Below, one piece after another: positions 52,761-64,000 of a stretch of DNA of 64,000 nt (position 1 is its first letter; each line of letters starts with the position of its first letter). This stretch comes from Panicum virgatum (taxonomy: Eukaryota; Streptophyta; Magnoliopsida; Poales; Poaceae). The position numbers were made by a program, and so were the translations under genes. The notes beneath the pieces are model-generated. The model made no database searches. It was not told the origin of the DNA and saw only the letters and a list, made by a program, of their open reading frames with translations. The DNA lies in the NCBI RefSeq assembly GCF_016808335.1, contig NC_053149.1, forward strand, positions 21,756,451 to 21,820,450, read 5' to 3'.

Positions 52761-54339
52761 ATCTGTAGAGCCATTCAATGAAACTCTATGCCAGGAAATG
52801 ATGAAACTAAACCTGGAAATGGTACCTCAAGGAAGTTTGAACCATATATCTATTGTGCCTACACTTCATGATAGCATCGTCATGGCACAATTACATGATG
52901 AGAGTATCAAGATCATCAAGGAAAATCTATCCCAGGGGGAAGCAAAATACAAGTGTTTCCGTGTGGATCATAGAGGAGTTCTATGGTTCGAATCTCGTCT
53001 TGTTGTACCCAAGAATCATCAGCTTAGAAAGCAAATCCTTGATGAAGCACATCTATCAAAGTTTTCTATTCATCCTGGTAGCACAAAGATGTACCAAGAT
53101 CTTAAACAAAATTTCTGGTGGACTCGAATGAAAAGAGAGATCGCCAGATATGTTTCTGAGTGTGATGTCTGTCAAAGAGTTAAAGCTAGTCACTTGAAAG
53201 TAGCCGGTACTCTTCAACCTTTACCCATTCCATCCTGGAAATGGGAGGACATCAGTATGGATTTTATTGTTGGCTTACCCACTACTTCTCAGAAGCATGA
53301 TTCTGTTTGGGTAATCGTTGATAGACTCACCAAGACTGCTCATTTTATTCCTGTGCATACGACTTATTCAGCCAAGAAGTATGCAGAGATCTATCTTGAT
53401 CAAATTGTTCGTTTACACGGAGTTCCAAAGACGATCATTTCTGATCGTGGAGCACAATTCATTGCACGTTTCTGGGAGCAATTGCAAGAATCCCTTGGAA
53501 CCAAATTGATTCTTAGTTCAGCTTAGCATCCACAAACTGATGGGCAGACCGAATGAATTAATCAAATTCTTGAAGACATGTTGAGAGCATGTGTTATTCA
53601 ATATGGCAAGAACTGGGACAAGTGCCTAGCACTAGCTGAATTCTCTTACAATAATAGTTATCAATCCAGCTTGCAAATGGCACCATTTGAAGCGTTGTAC
53701 GGTCGAAGGTGTCGAACTCCTTTGAGTTGGTCACAAGCCGGAGAACGCAAAATCTTTGGGCCAGATCTAGTTACTGAGGCAGAAGAGAAAGTTAAGGTTA
53801 TCCAGGCTAATCTTAAAATAGCCCAATCAAGATAGAAGAGTTATGCAGACAAAAGAAGAGATCCTTTACAGTTCAAGGTAGGGGATTTCGTATATTTGCG
53901 AGTATCTCCTACCAGAGGTGTTCAACGTTTCGGTGTGAAAGGGAAATTAGCACCCCGATACATCGGACCATTTGAAATCATTGAAACTTGTGGTCCAGTT
54001 GCCTATTGACTTCGTCTTCCTTCTCAGATGGCCGCCTTTCATGATGTCTTTCATGTATCACAACTTAGAAAGTACATCAAAGTGCCCACTGAGATTCTTG
54101 AACCACAAGATATCGAGATTGAATCCGATCTATCCTATACGGAGTATCCGATCAAAATTCTTGACACCAAAGAAAGAAGTACTAGAAGAGAGAAAGTTAA
54201 AATGTACAAGATTAAGTGGAATCACCATACTGAGGAAGAAGATACTTGGGAAACTGAAAATTTTCTCCAAAGAAACTTTCCCGACTTTCTTAGAACAAAT
54301 GCAGGTATCCAATCTGTTCCATTCCTTTTCTTCCGGTAA
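52761..54339 (+). pseudogene. Element F integrase with C-terminal chromodomain
   Basis: Zinc-binding HHCC region near 53045-53175 (HLSKFSIHPG, then CDVCQRVK). Catalytic core: SMDFIVGLPT (Asp), ISDRGAQFIARFW (Asp) and the Glu shortly after DGQT near 53550. GPX-like basic region GKLAPRYIGPFEI (about 53940). A chromodomain follows at about 54150-54300: YPIKILDTKERS, VKMYKIKWNHH, then TWETENF. Chromodomains target such elements to marked chromatin, which identifies F as a chromovirus (Tekay/Del type by LTR length and sequence style). Stops at 53524, 53554, 53833 and 54007. Natural end TAA at 54337. Confidence 0.85.
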
Positions 54340-54360
54340 TCTTGGGGCGAGATTCCTTTT

Positions 54361-54370
54361 AGGGGGGAAG
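54361..54370 (+). other. Polypurine tract of element F
   Basis: AGGGGGGAAG two bases before the 3' LTR start TGTGACACCC. Confidence 0.82.
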
Positions 54371-54372
54371 GC

Positions 54373-57300
54373 TGTGACACCCTAGGTGTCTGCACATTAG
54401 TGTTGCATACCTTTTATACATCATGTGCTTGTTTTGCTTGAAAAAGGACATTTTTGTAATTATAAAAGGCTATATGTGTAATATTGACTTTATGCAAGGG
54501 TCTTTCTATAGTTTATTTTGAATAGGATGTGCAATTGTTGCTTTTGTGGAGGGTTTATTTGCAAAATTCAGTGCATTTATTACATGCAGAAAATTTTGCT
54601 TTTAAGTATAAGTTTAAAGTGAATTTGCATTGAAAAAGACAAAATTCCTTGGAATTCAAAATTCCTTCTATGTTTTTCAAAATAACTCTTGAATCTTTGA
54701 TCAAATAAATTTTTGCACAACATCAAAGTTGTAGATCTTGAAAAATGGAACAACTTTCATGTTGGGAACTTTTTCATTTGAGCTTTAGTTTAAAAGATAT
54801 CAGTGTTTTACAGTGGGGTCCCTGGAGTTTTTTTTGGAAATTGCAAAGCAGTCCATTTTCTTCCACCTCAGGCCAGCTCCTCTGCTCCTCTGCCGCCGGC
54901 GCTCTGCCGCGCTGCCCGCCGCTCTGGACCGCCCCCGGCCACCTCCTGCTTCGCGCTGGCAGTCCATGCATCACGGACGACCTCCCCCACCGCCCATTGC
55001 CCTCGTGCTGGAGCTTCTGCCGCCGTGCCACGCGCCCAGTGACCCGCCCGCGGCCGCCACCTCGCCGCCGCCGTGGAGGGCTCTCTGCAGCACCCGAGGA
55101 CCCCAACTTGCGCGCGCGTCAGCACCCTTGGAGACCCAGCAACGCATTCCTCTCACCCAAACCCGCAGAACGCCGCCGCTGCTCCGCTTGAACTCCGACG
55201 AGTTCACCCCCGCCGTCGACCCGCCCCTCCGCAGCTCCTCCGCCCGCGCTGACCACTCCATTAGCTGTGCCTCCACCCCGCGCAGCTCCCCAGCTCCTTC
55301 TCCTCGCCCAACCCCCACGGGAACTACCCTGCCGCCGTGGTCCGAGCTCCAACGGCCGCCGCTCGCCGTGGACCGACCTCCTCCAGCCATCATTTCGCGA
55401 CCCAAGAGCATCCAGAGAATCGCCTTGACCTCTTCTCCGTTTTCCCCAACCTACCCCTCGCCGCCGGTGAGCCTAGACGCCGGAATCGGTCGGTCAAACC
55501 TCGCGCCCCTTCTCTGACCTTGGCAAGGACCTCGAGTTCAGAATTTGAAAAACCCCAGGGGGCTATCTGTTTAGTCAGTGACTCAGAGGAATAGTGCTTA
55601 AAGGACCTTTTTGTTATGTTTTGATGTAAACTTTGAAATTCAGTAGAAATTCGTAGAAAATTCGTAAAATAGCAAATCTTGATGTTATGGAATCCTTGTG
55701 TAAAGCTCTATGCAGTAGAATCATAATATGTTAGGCTTTTGTTGAAAGTTTTTGCTGTAAAGGTTAATTTGTGTTACTAGTGCATAAATACTAGTTGATT
55801 TTATCTTTTTCATAACTGTTGTTTAAAGTCAGGTCTTGCAGTAAAATTTTTATGGTAAATTACTCATGAGAATATTGTGTTGGTATAAAATTTCGTGCTC
55901 AGTTCTCATGTGTAGCTATTTCTTTGATTTAATGCTTGTTTAGTAGACTTTAATTGTGGTAAATAGTTTCTGTTCATGATAAATCATGAAATTTTTATGA
56001 GTGTTCTTCTTAAGTAGCTTAACTTGTTCATGAAGTTTGAGCACCAGTTCATGATTAGAACAGGAGCTAAAAATTAATCTTGTTAGATTGATGTCTGTTT
56101 TGTTTATTTTCTTAGAATTAATTCTGTGTAGATAAAATCATGAAAAATTCACAGTAGCTAACTCATCTCTGTATCGACCTCCTGTTAAATTTTGAGCTTC
56201 TTCTTTGCTCTAGTGTGACCTGTATAATTCAAGCTTGTTCTAGGTGTTGTCTGAATGAATGATTTGTTTTGAATAAATGGCTACATGTTTTGGCATGAAA
56301 TTTACAGGATAGCTTACTTTGTTCATGTTCTGTTTAGTGTAATTTTTGCTGAGTTTGTTACTATTTGTGCTCTGAGTGGTTGATTTGTTAAGCAAACCAT
56401 GTTTTGTTTGCTATAGGAAACCACCCCCACTTATTTATGAAGTTAGTAAACTTCTTTTGCGCCGTTGATCATAATGCCTTGTGTAATTAGAAATGTTAGT
56501 TAGCTACTCTATAAACGATTGCCCATGTGTTATGAATGTTTGCTATTTGTTAGGCTACAACCTTATCGTGATGTGACTGTGTTTATAATTTCATCTCTTG
56601 CATCTCATATAGATACGACTGCTTTGACTGACAGGACGTACGAGTTGATCCCGGAGTCTGACGGAGGTGATCCAGAAGTCTAGGTGAACACAGCTAAACT
56701 AACTGAAGCCCCGAACCAAAGTTCGGAAGAGCCCAGGGCTGAAATAGTTAGTGACTACCGAGAAGGCAAGCCCCGGACATAACCCAGTTTTCAAATTATG
56801 CACTTTATTTATTATTTACTTGTGCATTTACAGTTCTTAGGAGTTGATTTGAAACCCTAGATGCAGGATCCTAGGAACCTTTGTACTGAACACTAGACTT
56901 GAGTTCGATTACTTGCTATGCTTATAGAACCGGTAAAAGTCGGGTGATTGCCTGTCACTCGTGAGCTTTATAGGAGTTACTTGTTTTACTTACTGCTATA
57001 ACCATAAGGATCACGGACGGATTTGTTGAAATTCGTCTGTGTTGACAAATTGATAAGGTCGCGGTGTGTGGTAGTGGTGGTTAAGTTTTTGAAAGTACTA
57101 GCCACATGCCGTAAATATGGTACGCGGTAAGCCTAGTAACCGATTGGACCGGGGAGTGGATATACCTGGCACTCTCTCGTAGAAATAGGTTGTTTATTTA
57201 TTTGTGTTGATCAACACCACGGCTACAAGGGAGGAAGTTGGTGCCCTGTAGTCGGGGAGAGTGTCCCTATCCACAAGCCGGAAAGAAAAGCAAACGGTTG

Positions 57301-58180
57301 TCTGGGAACGACCCAATGTTGTTCTAGACGTGTGTGTTAGGTTTACCTTGCAAGGTTGAAATTCGATTCGAATCGTCTGCTTCCCACAGTTTGGGACTGC
57401 TTGATCCTTTTGCCACACATAGTAATAAGAGCAACATTATTATTACTAATCTTGATGTTTGCTTAAAGTTCTACCATGGTTGAATAGGATTAGTTGCTTA
57501 CATAGAATGGTTAATCAACTAGAATATGGAAAGCTAAAATATAACCTTAAGGACCTACTCTTTATTGCTTTTCAGCAAAGGAAACCAGAGCCTCTCAACC
57601 CTGCATAGTCTAGCTAAAGTGGGTTTGGTAGACCCGTTGACGGTTAAGTCTTGCTGAGTATTAGAATACTCAGCCTTGCTGTTGAACCCTTTTTCAGGTA
57701 TGAGTTTTGAGGATCAGGTTGCTAGTTTGACTTGGCCCTGCACTTTACCTCCTGGCTGGTCTGTAGAATGGGATCCGTATTCGACCGGCAATGAGCCTGA
57801 CGAGTGATACCTTGCTTGGGCTAGCTCGGTATGCTTTGCGACGTGTTGTAGATATCGTGTTTTACTTTTCTGCTGCTTTTGAACTCTGAAGTTAAACTTA
57901 TGGTTTGTATAACTGTTTCTTTTTAAGTTTGGTTTTGTAATAAGTACTTTGAACTGGTTTGTAATAACTACTTTGCCTGTGATGTAAAAGTTGTGGTTGT
58001 AATACCTCTGGACTCGCCTTCGTGCGGGGTATGCTTGTTCGATCCAAAAACCGGTGGTTGTATCGGGACGTTACCCGACAGACCAAGGATTGTTCCGTTT
58101 GAAGTGCGTTTGAGCCGGTGTTGCCTTTATGGTGATGGCCAGCGCACTTGAGCCGGGATAATTCAGGTGGTTCTGCCACA
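54373..58180 (+). mobile_element. Second LTR of element F
   Basis: Starts TGTGACACCC and ends CTGCCACA. Followed not by host sequence but by another primer site (GCTGGCATCAGAGC) and leader, so it acts as 3' LTR of the left unit and 5' LTR of a truncated right unit. GC-rich block 54850-55520. Confidence 0.87.
56613..57807 (+). CDS. Candidate spliced LTR-embedded ORF, F-type copy 3
   Basis: Exon a 56613-56765 (153 nt), intron 932 nt (GC-AG), exon b 57698-57807 (110 nt, TGA). Exon lengths and splice phases are identical to copies 1 and 2. A single TAG in exon a (after DPEV) interrupts this copy, consistent with CAG to TAG. Motifs TYELIPESDGG, SDYREG, MSFEDQ and SVEWDP are kept. Confidence 0.38.
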
Positions 58181-58640
58181 GCTGGCATCAGAGCTGCAAG
58201 CATACACCGGAGGTGTTGGAACCTTAAAAATTGGTTTCCTTATAAAATTTGACCAACATGTTGTTTCTAAAAACTGTGTTGGATTCGTTAAGGGTTGTGC
58301 ATAGAACGTAAAGCCCTAGGGGAATTTACGGGAGTTACTAGGTGGCTATTTATGTATGTTTTTTGTATATCTGACTTCCAGCACTTTATGTTTTTGTCAA
58401 ACCATACTCACAAGCAACCCTTAATTTATGTAACGACGCACCTACGCTCAGGTAAGAAGGTAAGGATCCTCAGTCAGCTGAGGGAGTCTGACCTTCCCGT
58501 CGGTGATGCGAGCCGAACGCTGCCCTCAAGCAGTGGCTTACTTGAGGTGCTCCCAATATACCAACTATTAGTTGACTATATTGGAAGTAAAGTGTACTCA
58601 GTCAGCTGAGGGAGTCTGACCTTCCCGTCGGCGATGCGAG
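58181..58640 (+). mobile_element. Truncated second internal region of element F
   Basis: Primer site and leader colinear with 43419-43880, including the 128-bp structured unit and the start of a second unit. Homology stops at about 58640. This truncated copy carries no protein-coding part. Confidence 0.82.
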
Positions 58641-58740
58641 ACTATGTGGGTCTGCGAGGCTACTCTGATCGCGCTTGTTTTCATCCGAACCTACATGGCC
58701 TGACAGAACCACAATACACGGTGGGGCGTTGGGGTGGCCT
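58641..58740. other. Unassigned 100-bp segment between elements F and C
   Basis: Matches neither element F nor the LTR of element B. Either a host remnant or a diverged part of element C's LTR. Confidence 0.35.
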
Positions 58741-58991
58741 AAGTTGTAGCTTTGGAGAAAAATAGAAAAATTGTAATTTTATTGATTCGATTGGGTAGAA
58801 AGACCTCAATCGGCCGTGGCCTTTGTATTTATAGGCAAGGGAAGACGTACTCCTTCCAAATTGGGTTACACATGGACTCTACAAATCAAATCTAACCTGA
58901 TTCGGATTACACAGGAACAGATCGGTCTGACCGGTCGGCTCGACCGGTCAGACCGATCGGCCTTCGGCATTGCCAATTTTGGCTGCCAACA
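58741..58991 (-). mobile_element. Partial 3' LTR of element C
   Basis: Homologous to the TATA-side half of the element B LTRs, with start TGTTGGCAGCC on the minus strand at 58991. The distal half (about 270 bp in B) is not recognisable, so the LTR is truncated or replaced near 58740. Polypurine tract AAAAAGCAGGGGGGG lies at 58996-59010. Confidence 0.75.
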
Positions 58992-59131
58992 TATGCCCCC
59001 CCTGCTTTTTAATGAGCTATGCAAACTAAAAAGCAAGTACCAGAAACTAGCTTAATTACATAAATTTGATCATAAAGTACAAGGCTAAAATAATGCTAAG
59101 GGCGATACTCTATACCGGCCGTCTTCGTTCT

Positions 59132-60560
59132 TCAAGCGTCTTGCCACACACTGGGATAGTATTTCTTCAAGTATCTTCCATTAAGAGCCCTTGGAAGACA
59201 TTCTCCTTGCATCATCTCCACCATATAAGAATTTCCGAAGATAACTTTGACAATCTTGAATGGTCCTTTCCAACTTGGCGACCACTTGCCGAACTTGTTT
59301 TTCTTTGTCCCAAGAGGCAATATAGTCTTCCAAACCAGCTCACCAACCTGAAAAGATTTAGCCTTCACCTTCTTGTTGTAAGCTCTAGCTACCCGAAGCT
59401 TGTCCTTCTCAATTTCCTACAAAGCTTGCATCCGTCTGTCGCTTACTTCATCAATATTGTCCATCATCAAGTCATAATAATCAACAGCAGATAGGTCACT
59501 TTGTTTAGCCAATCCATAAGCGTCCAGATTCACCTCAACAGGCAAAACGGCCTCTTGACCATAAACAAGCTCAAAATAAGGAGTAACTTTAGTAGCACCA
59601 TGTCTAGATATACGATAAGCCCACAATGCTTCAGATAATACCTCATGCCACCTCCTAGGATTTTCCTCTATCTTCTTCTTGATGAGGTTCATGAAGATCT
59701 TATTACTAGACTCGGCCTGACCATTAGCCTGAGCATAATATGGAGATGAATTGAGTATTTTAATCTTGTATGATTAAGCAAAATCACGTACCTCCTTTGA
59801 AATAAAAGATGAACCTTGATCCGTTGTCAAAGTTTGAGGAATATCGAATCTATGAATAATATGCTCCGTAATAAACTCAATTACCTCCCGATGTGTCATA
59901 TTCATCTAAGGAACTGCTTCGGTCCACTTCGTAAAATAATCCGTAGAAACCAATACGAAACGATGTCTCTTTGAAGAAGGGGGATTAATCTGACCAATGA
60001 AATCCAACCCCCAACCTCTGAACGGCCATGGCTTGATAATAGGATGTAATAACGCAGTAGGCACCAACTGAACATTACCAAACCACTGACATTCTTCACG
60101 CCCTTTATAATATCTAAAACAATCCGCCATCATAGTTGGCCAATAGAAACCGGCTCTCCTAAGTAACCACTTCATTTTAGGAGCCGATTGATGCATACCA
60201 CAGATGCCTCCATTAACCTCCCCCATAGCAACACGGGCCTGATCAGAATCTAAACACTTGAGAAATACATCTTCGGCGGTTCGATGATAAAGCTCATCGT
60301 CGATTAAAATGTATTTAAATGCCAAATGCCGAACATTCCTCTCCACACCATGACCAGGGTCCTTTAAATATGTCACAATTGGCACCCTCCAGTCAGCAAC
60401 CTCGGCCTTCAATTTAGAATTGGAAGTGGCGGCCGACTCGCTGTTCTCAGTAGAGCGACCGGTCGGGGCGTCCGGTCTAACCGGTTCGTCCAGAACCAGT
60501 AACTCGGTTGTTGCTCGCATCAGCTTCCTTGTGTTAAAATATTTTTTAACAATATTATAG
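59132..60560 (-). pseudogene. Element C integrase
   Basis: Minus strand. A degenerate zinc-binding region (GICGMHQSAPKMKWLL, then FYWPTMMADC and CQWFGN), core Asp in GWGLDFIGQI, second Asp in a TTDQGSSF stretch near 59815, Glu in NGQAESSN near 59700. The C-terminal region is at 59368-59132 (FQVGELVWKTILPLG, WKGPFKIVKV). No chromodomain is visible. In-frame stops at 59906, 59774 and 59417. The 59417 stop fits CAG to TAG. Confidence 0.8.
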
Positions 60561-61393
60561 CCAAATGCTTGTTGAGCCAGAGCATTTGTCTTATTATTAT
60601 CTCTTGGAATATGTTGAATCACAAATTCATCAAAGCAAGAGATAATATCAAGGCATCTATCGAGATATGCATTTAAAGAACCATTATAGCATTAGCATAC
60701 CTTGGATACTTGCTGCACTACCATAAGCGAATCACCATAAGCTTCCACATGTTTAACGCCCATTGATTCCAAGAATTCCAAGCCAAATAGAAGTGCTTCA
60801 TACTCAACTTGGTTATTTGTGCGCTCTTCTTCCAACCGGTTTGAGAATTCAAAAATAGTACCATTCGGAGAGATTAGAACAGCACCAATTCCTTGACCAT
60901 CATCACCAGCCGATCCATCAAAGAACAACTTCCATGGTGTGCAAGCAACATAACCAACTTCCAAATCATGCTCATCATTAATCTGATGTTCAACAATAAA
61001 ATCCGCTACAATTTGGCCTCTAACAGCTCTCAAAGATTCATAGGCCAAATCATATTCAACAAGCGCATAAGCCCACTTTCTGATTCTTCCACTCAAAATC
61101 GGCTTTTGTAGCATATGCTTAATAACATCGGCTTGACAAGTAACTATGCAAGTACTTGATAAAAGATAATGCCTCAACTTGGTACAAGCATAATATAATG
61201 ATAAGCACAATTTCTCAATAAATGTATACATTGTTTCCGCATCAATAAGTCGTCGGCCAACATATGTGATAACGTGCTCCTTTTCTTCAGTTTCTTGAGT
61301 CAAAACAGCACTAATAACTTTATCTTCCGCAGCCACATAAAGCATAGAAGGAATACCTCTCTTAGGTGCCTTGAGAACCGGTGGTGAAGACAA
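60561..61393 (-). pseudogene. Element C double RNase H
   Basis: First RNase H/connection domain at 61393-60990 (LYVAAEDKVISAVLTQE, YVGRRLIDAE). Then the plant/archaeal-type RNase H from about 60960: WKLFFDGSAGDDGQGIGAVL, NNQVEYEALLFGLEFLE and AYGDSLMVVQQV. A TAA at 60692 splits its end; the frame resumes with CFDEF-type residues and QHIPRDNNKTNALA. Two RNase H domains mark the Tat lineage. Confidence 0.78.
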
Positions 61394-63860
61394 ATACTTC
61401 TTGATCTTTTAAAAAGCCTCTTGTTGCTCTGCCCCCCAAGTAAATTCAGCCTCGTCCTTCAACCAAAGAATAGGAGTAAAAGCATCTATCTTTCTGGACA
61501 AATTAGATATGAACCTTCTCAAGTAATTCACCTTGCCCAGAAACTTTTGCAAGTCTTTCTTGCAAGCGGGAGCCTCTACTTTCTTCATGGCTTCAATTCT
61601 TTTTGGATCAATCTCTATGCCCTTCTCATGAATAATGAAGCCCAAGAACTTCCCAGCCGATACACCAAAATCACACTTAAGCGGGTTCATCTTCAATCCA
61701 TACTGACGCATCCTCTCAAGAGCAACACTCAAATCAGCCAAATGATGACTCAAACCAGTCGATTTGATCACAATATCGTCAATATAAACTTCCAATATTA
61801 TACCGATCAAGTCATGGAAGATCAAATTCATAGCCCTTTGATAAGTAGCACCAGCATTCTTCAATCCAAAAGTCATAACAACCCACTCAAATAAACCAAT
61901 GAAATCAGGACATCTAAAGGCCGTTTTAGAAACATCTTCCTCGGCCATGAATATTTGATTATAACCGGCATTACCATTGAGAAAACTGATAACACGATGC
62001 CTAGAAGCTTCATTGATTAACATATCGGCTATAGGCATAGGATATTTATCTTTAGGAGTAGCTTTATTAAGATTTCTAAAATCAATGCATACTCTAATCT
62101 TGCCCAAATCTTTCTTTTCAATGGGCACAATGTTAGAGATCCACTCTGTAACGAACATGGCATCATTGATGCCATTTCGAGTGATTTTGGTGATCGAATG
62201 ACAACACAACACTTGGACTAATATGATTGTTAAGATGATCATTCTCAGGCTTTTAGGTTCAAGTGATGACAAAGAGAAAGAGAAGATAGGCGTAGCAAGG
62301 CCCGATGGACTGCCCCTACGGGGGTTCCGCCCCTCGCGGGTCTCAGGGCAGCGCCCTGAAAGCTCTTCGATTCAGGAGCACCGGAAGAACCGACGCCAGG
62401 GCATCGGAGCATCCGATGGTAGTCGGAAGAACCGACGCCTTGATACTTTGGTGCAGAAGGGAATCGAAGCCAAGTCAGCCTATAGGCACCGGTTGAACCG
62501 ACGGTCCAAAATAGGGCATCGGTGCAATGGCCGTCCTTTGTACCAGAGACGATGTCAAGTGCCCAGAAGAAGTTTCTTCAGTACCGGTTCAACCGACGGT
62601 GCATCGGTGCATACCACCGGTGTAATGACGTCAGCATCCAGGAGAAGATTCTTTCAGCACCGATTGAACCGGTGAGACATCGGTGCATTGCATCGGTTCA
62701 ACCGGTGGTCTCTGCGTCAGCTGTCAGGACTTCAACGGCTACTTCATGTTGTGAGTAACCGGATGAACCGACGCTACCCTGCCAAGAGGCATCGGTTCTT
62801 CCGGTGGTAGCAGATTTTCAGCTGACCGTTGGAGCAACGGCTACAAGACTTGGTGGCCTATATATACGCCTCACCCCGGCCATTTGAAGTGTGCTGGAGT
62901 TGCTGAACATCCCAAACACACCCAAGAACATCTCCAACCACCATAGAGCTTCATTGTACATCATATAGGCTTAAGCACACTTGTGAGAGTGCTTAGTGCT
63001 TGTTTAGGGATTAGTTCTTGCCGAGAGCTCCCTTGAGAGAAGTCTTGCTGCGGCAAGCAACTTGTGATCCGTCGTGTGACCCTCCGTCTTGGTGTGGAGT
63101 GGCAACGACACTTTGTGCGGGGGAAGAGTAGGCCCCCTCCTTGGTGGAGAAGCTCCGTAGTGGATTTCGGCCGGGTGACCGAGAGAGACGGTGGCGGTGC
63201 ACTAGACTCGGTGTCTTGTGCGCACTTGCCTTTGCTTGCCGGCATCGCCTTGGTGGCGTAGTGCAAGACGGTGATCGGAAGAGTCTCGGTGTCCCGTGGA
63301 CGTAGGCGTTTGTGCCGAACCACGTTACATGACCGTGTCTACTCGGGAGGTTGCATCCCTCTTGCACTTATCTCTTTACTTACCGTATTACGTTTCCGCA
63401 TTTACTCTATCTTGCATGCCTTTACTTTCCTAGTTAGTTTGATTAGGATTGGCTATAGGTTGCAAGTTTTTAGGGGTAAGTAGAGAGTAGCATAGATAAA
63501 CCTTAGTCATAACTAGCATGTGTAGGACGTGTTAGGTTTATCTTATGCGATTAGTTTGAGCCCTAGGGTAAAAAGCGATTAGCGACCCTATTCACCCCCT
63601 CCCCCTCTAGGATCGGACACCCCGGTGATCCTTACACACTCCGCATAACGATAAGACCGAATAAATCCAGCATCTAATAAACGAATGATTTCTTCTTTTA
63701 TTCGGTCATACATAATAGGATTAAAACGCCTAGAAGGTTGCTTATAAGGTCTAAAACCGGCCTTAATCGGCAGCCGATGCTCAACAAAATTGCGACTCAA
63801 ACAGGGCATCTCAGAGTAGTCCCATGCAAAACAATCGACACATTCTTTCAATAACTTTAT
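61394..63860 (-). pseudogene. Element C reverse transcriptase, split by a Copia solo LTR
   Basis: N-terminal part at 63851-63642: CFAWDYSEMPCLSRNFVEHR, FRPYKQPSRRFNP, IKEEIIRLLDAGFIR. Then the solo LTR. Main part at 62141-61409: ISNIVPIEKKDLGKIRVCID, FLNGNAGYNQIFM (normally a catalytic Asp at the FLD position; here Asn), TFGLKNAGATYQRA, EVYIDDIVIKS with the Asp pair near 61780, and LGFIIHEKGIEIDP. Stop TAA at 61409. The frame is preserved across the insertion after allowing for 1495 bp. The Asn at the first catalytic position would inactivate it. Confidence 0.82.
62147..63636 (+). mobile_element. Copia-type solo LTR (1.49 kb)
   Basis: Starts TGTAACGAAC and ends TGATCCTTACA, with TSD CACTC at 62142-62146 and 63637-63641 inside the element C RT. 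No internal genes. A TATATATAC promoter is near 62860. The end CCCTATTCACCCCCTCC resembles Copia (Maximus/SIRE-like) LTR ends in grasses (inference). The first half has many ACCGGTTGAACCGRY words. Confidence 0.82.
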
Positions 63861-64000
63861 TAAATCAGCTTTACAATATCCGATAAGTTTGCATTTACAA
63901 ATGTCGGCCTAGGAATAGAACCATCTCCAATATCTACCTTTTCTAAAGGATCAACCGACATAAAACCTTGGCCTAACTTGTCTAAGTCATCAAAGTCTTC
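63861..64000 (-). pseudogene. Element C pol, protease-RT linker, partial
   Basis: Minus strand reads EDFDDLDKLGQGFMSVDPLE and IPRPTFVNANL in a frame shifted relative to RT; a frameshift and stops lie at about 63865-63880. Runs off the window edge. Confidence 0.55.

Larger units (their letters stand above)
39621..58640 (+). mobile_element. Element F: Tekay/Del-like chromovirus, LTR-internal-LTR-partial internal
   Basis: 5' LTR 39621-43418, primer site, structured leader, an extra upstream ORF, gag, pol with chromodomain, polypurine tract and 3' LTR 54373-58180. After the 3' LTR a second primer site and leader follow (58181-58640), copying 43419-43880. This is a tandem recombinant and not a simple insertion. 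The first few hundred bases of the two LTRs differ by roughly 15%, too much for one recent insertion. Solo LTR S2 interrupts it. Fourteen in-frame stops but no frameshift occur in gag-pol. Confidence 0.85.
58741..64000 (-). mobile_element. Element C: Tat-lineage Gypsy element, relative of B, runs off the right edge
   Basis: Partial 3' LTR, polypurine tract, then on the minus strand integrase, two RNase H domains and RT. The pol frame is the same from 63851 to 59132 once the Copia solo LTR is set aside, with about five point stops. LTR and flanking 3' sequence match element B, so C shows what B lost. Gag and the 5' LTR are beyond the window. Confidence 0.83.

Noticed and set aside
39616..58640. 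GCGAG on both sides of element F as a TSD
   Set aside because: The right copy (58636-58640) overlaps bases that belong to the element's own leader (GATGCGAG also occurs at 58505), so the match is probably coincidence.
58641..58740. Possible host exon between F and C
   Set aside because: Only 100 bp, no splice sites or coding signal that I can support.

Overview
The window looks like an intergenic block from a grass nuclear genome, probably panicoid. Nearly all of it is nested LTR retrotransposons with plant-type primer-binding sites, plus a CACTA DNA transposon, a MITE fragment and two broken host genes. I see no rRNA, tRNA, CRISPR array or bacterial-type operon. Organism and clade names are inferences from motifs I read. 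The TSDs, LTR boundaries and reading frames are seen directly.

Layout, left to right. 1-3879: 5' LTR and primer-binding site of a minus-strand Tekay/Del-like Gypsy element that runs off the left edge; it lies inside a small host gene whose signal-peptide exon is at 4007-4089 (minus). 4522-4694: MITE fragment. 4695-14872: element D, a non-autonomous Athila-like retrotransposon (minus) with one long Gag-like ORF, carrying a 3.4 kb CACTA element (10049-13433, TSD AAC). 14873-15307: GGGTCG-rich repeat. 15308-15676: two exons of a CASP-like membrane-protein gene (minus). 15834-39239: element B, a Tat-lineage Gypsy element (minus, TSD CTCCT) that keeps its LTRs and gag but has lost pol. Inside B is element A, a plus-strand Tat/RIRE2-like element (16410 to about 36160) with gag-pol, an antisense extra gene and no 3' LTR. 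Inside A are element E (17830-24575, TSD GAGGC), a non-autonomous gag-protease Athila-like element, and solo LTR S1 (29412-32859, TSD GCTGA). 39245-39620: host sequence. 39621-58640: element F, a Tekay-like chromovirus in an LTR-internal-LTR-partial-internal arrangement, carrying solo LTR S2 (45187-48742, TSD TAGTC). 58741-64000: element C, a relative of B (minus) with pol intact enough to read, split by a Copia-type solo LTR (62147-63636, TSD CACTC).

A, B and C carry Tat features (two RNase H domains in A and C). D and E share an Athila-type primer site and a hairpin just before the polypurine tract, which suggests the same autonomous helper moved both. Insertion order read from TSDs: B into the CASP-like gene, A into B, then E and S1 into A; CACTA into D; S2 into F; the Copia element into C.

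The least expected signal is inside the long LTRs. All five Tekay-type LTR copies (three F-type, two S-type) hold a candidate spliced ORF with a GC-AG intron of about 1 kb and identical splice phases. In the three F-type copies the exon lengths are identical (153 and 110 nt) while intron lengths vary.
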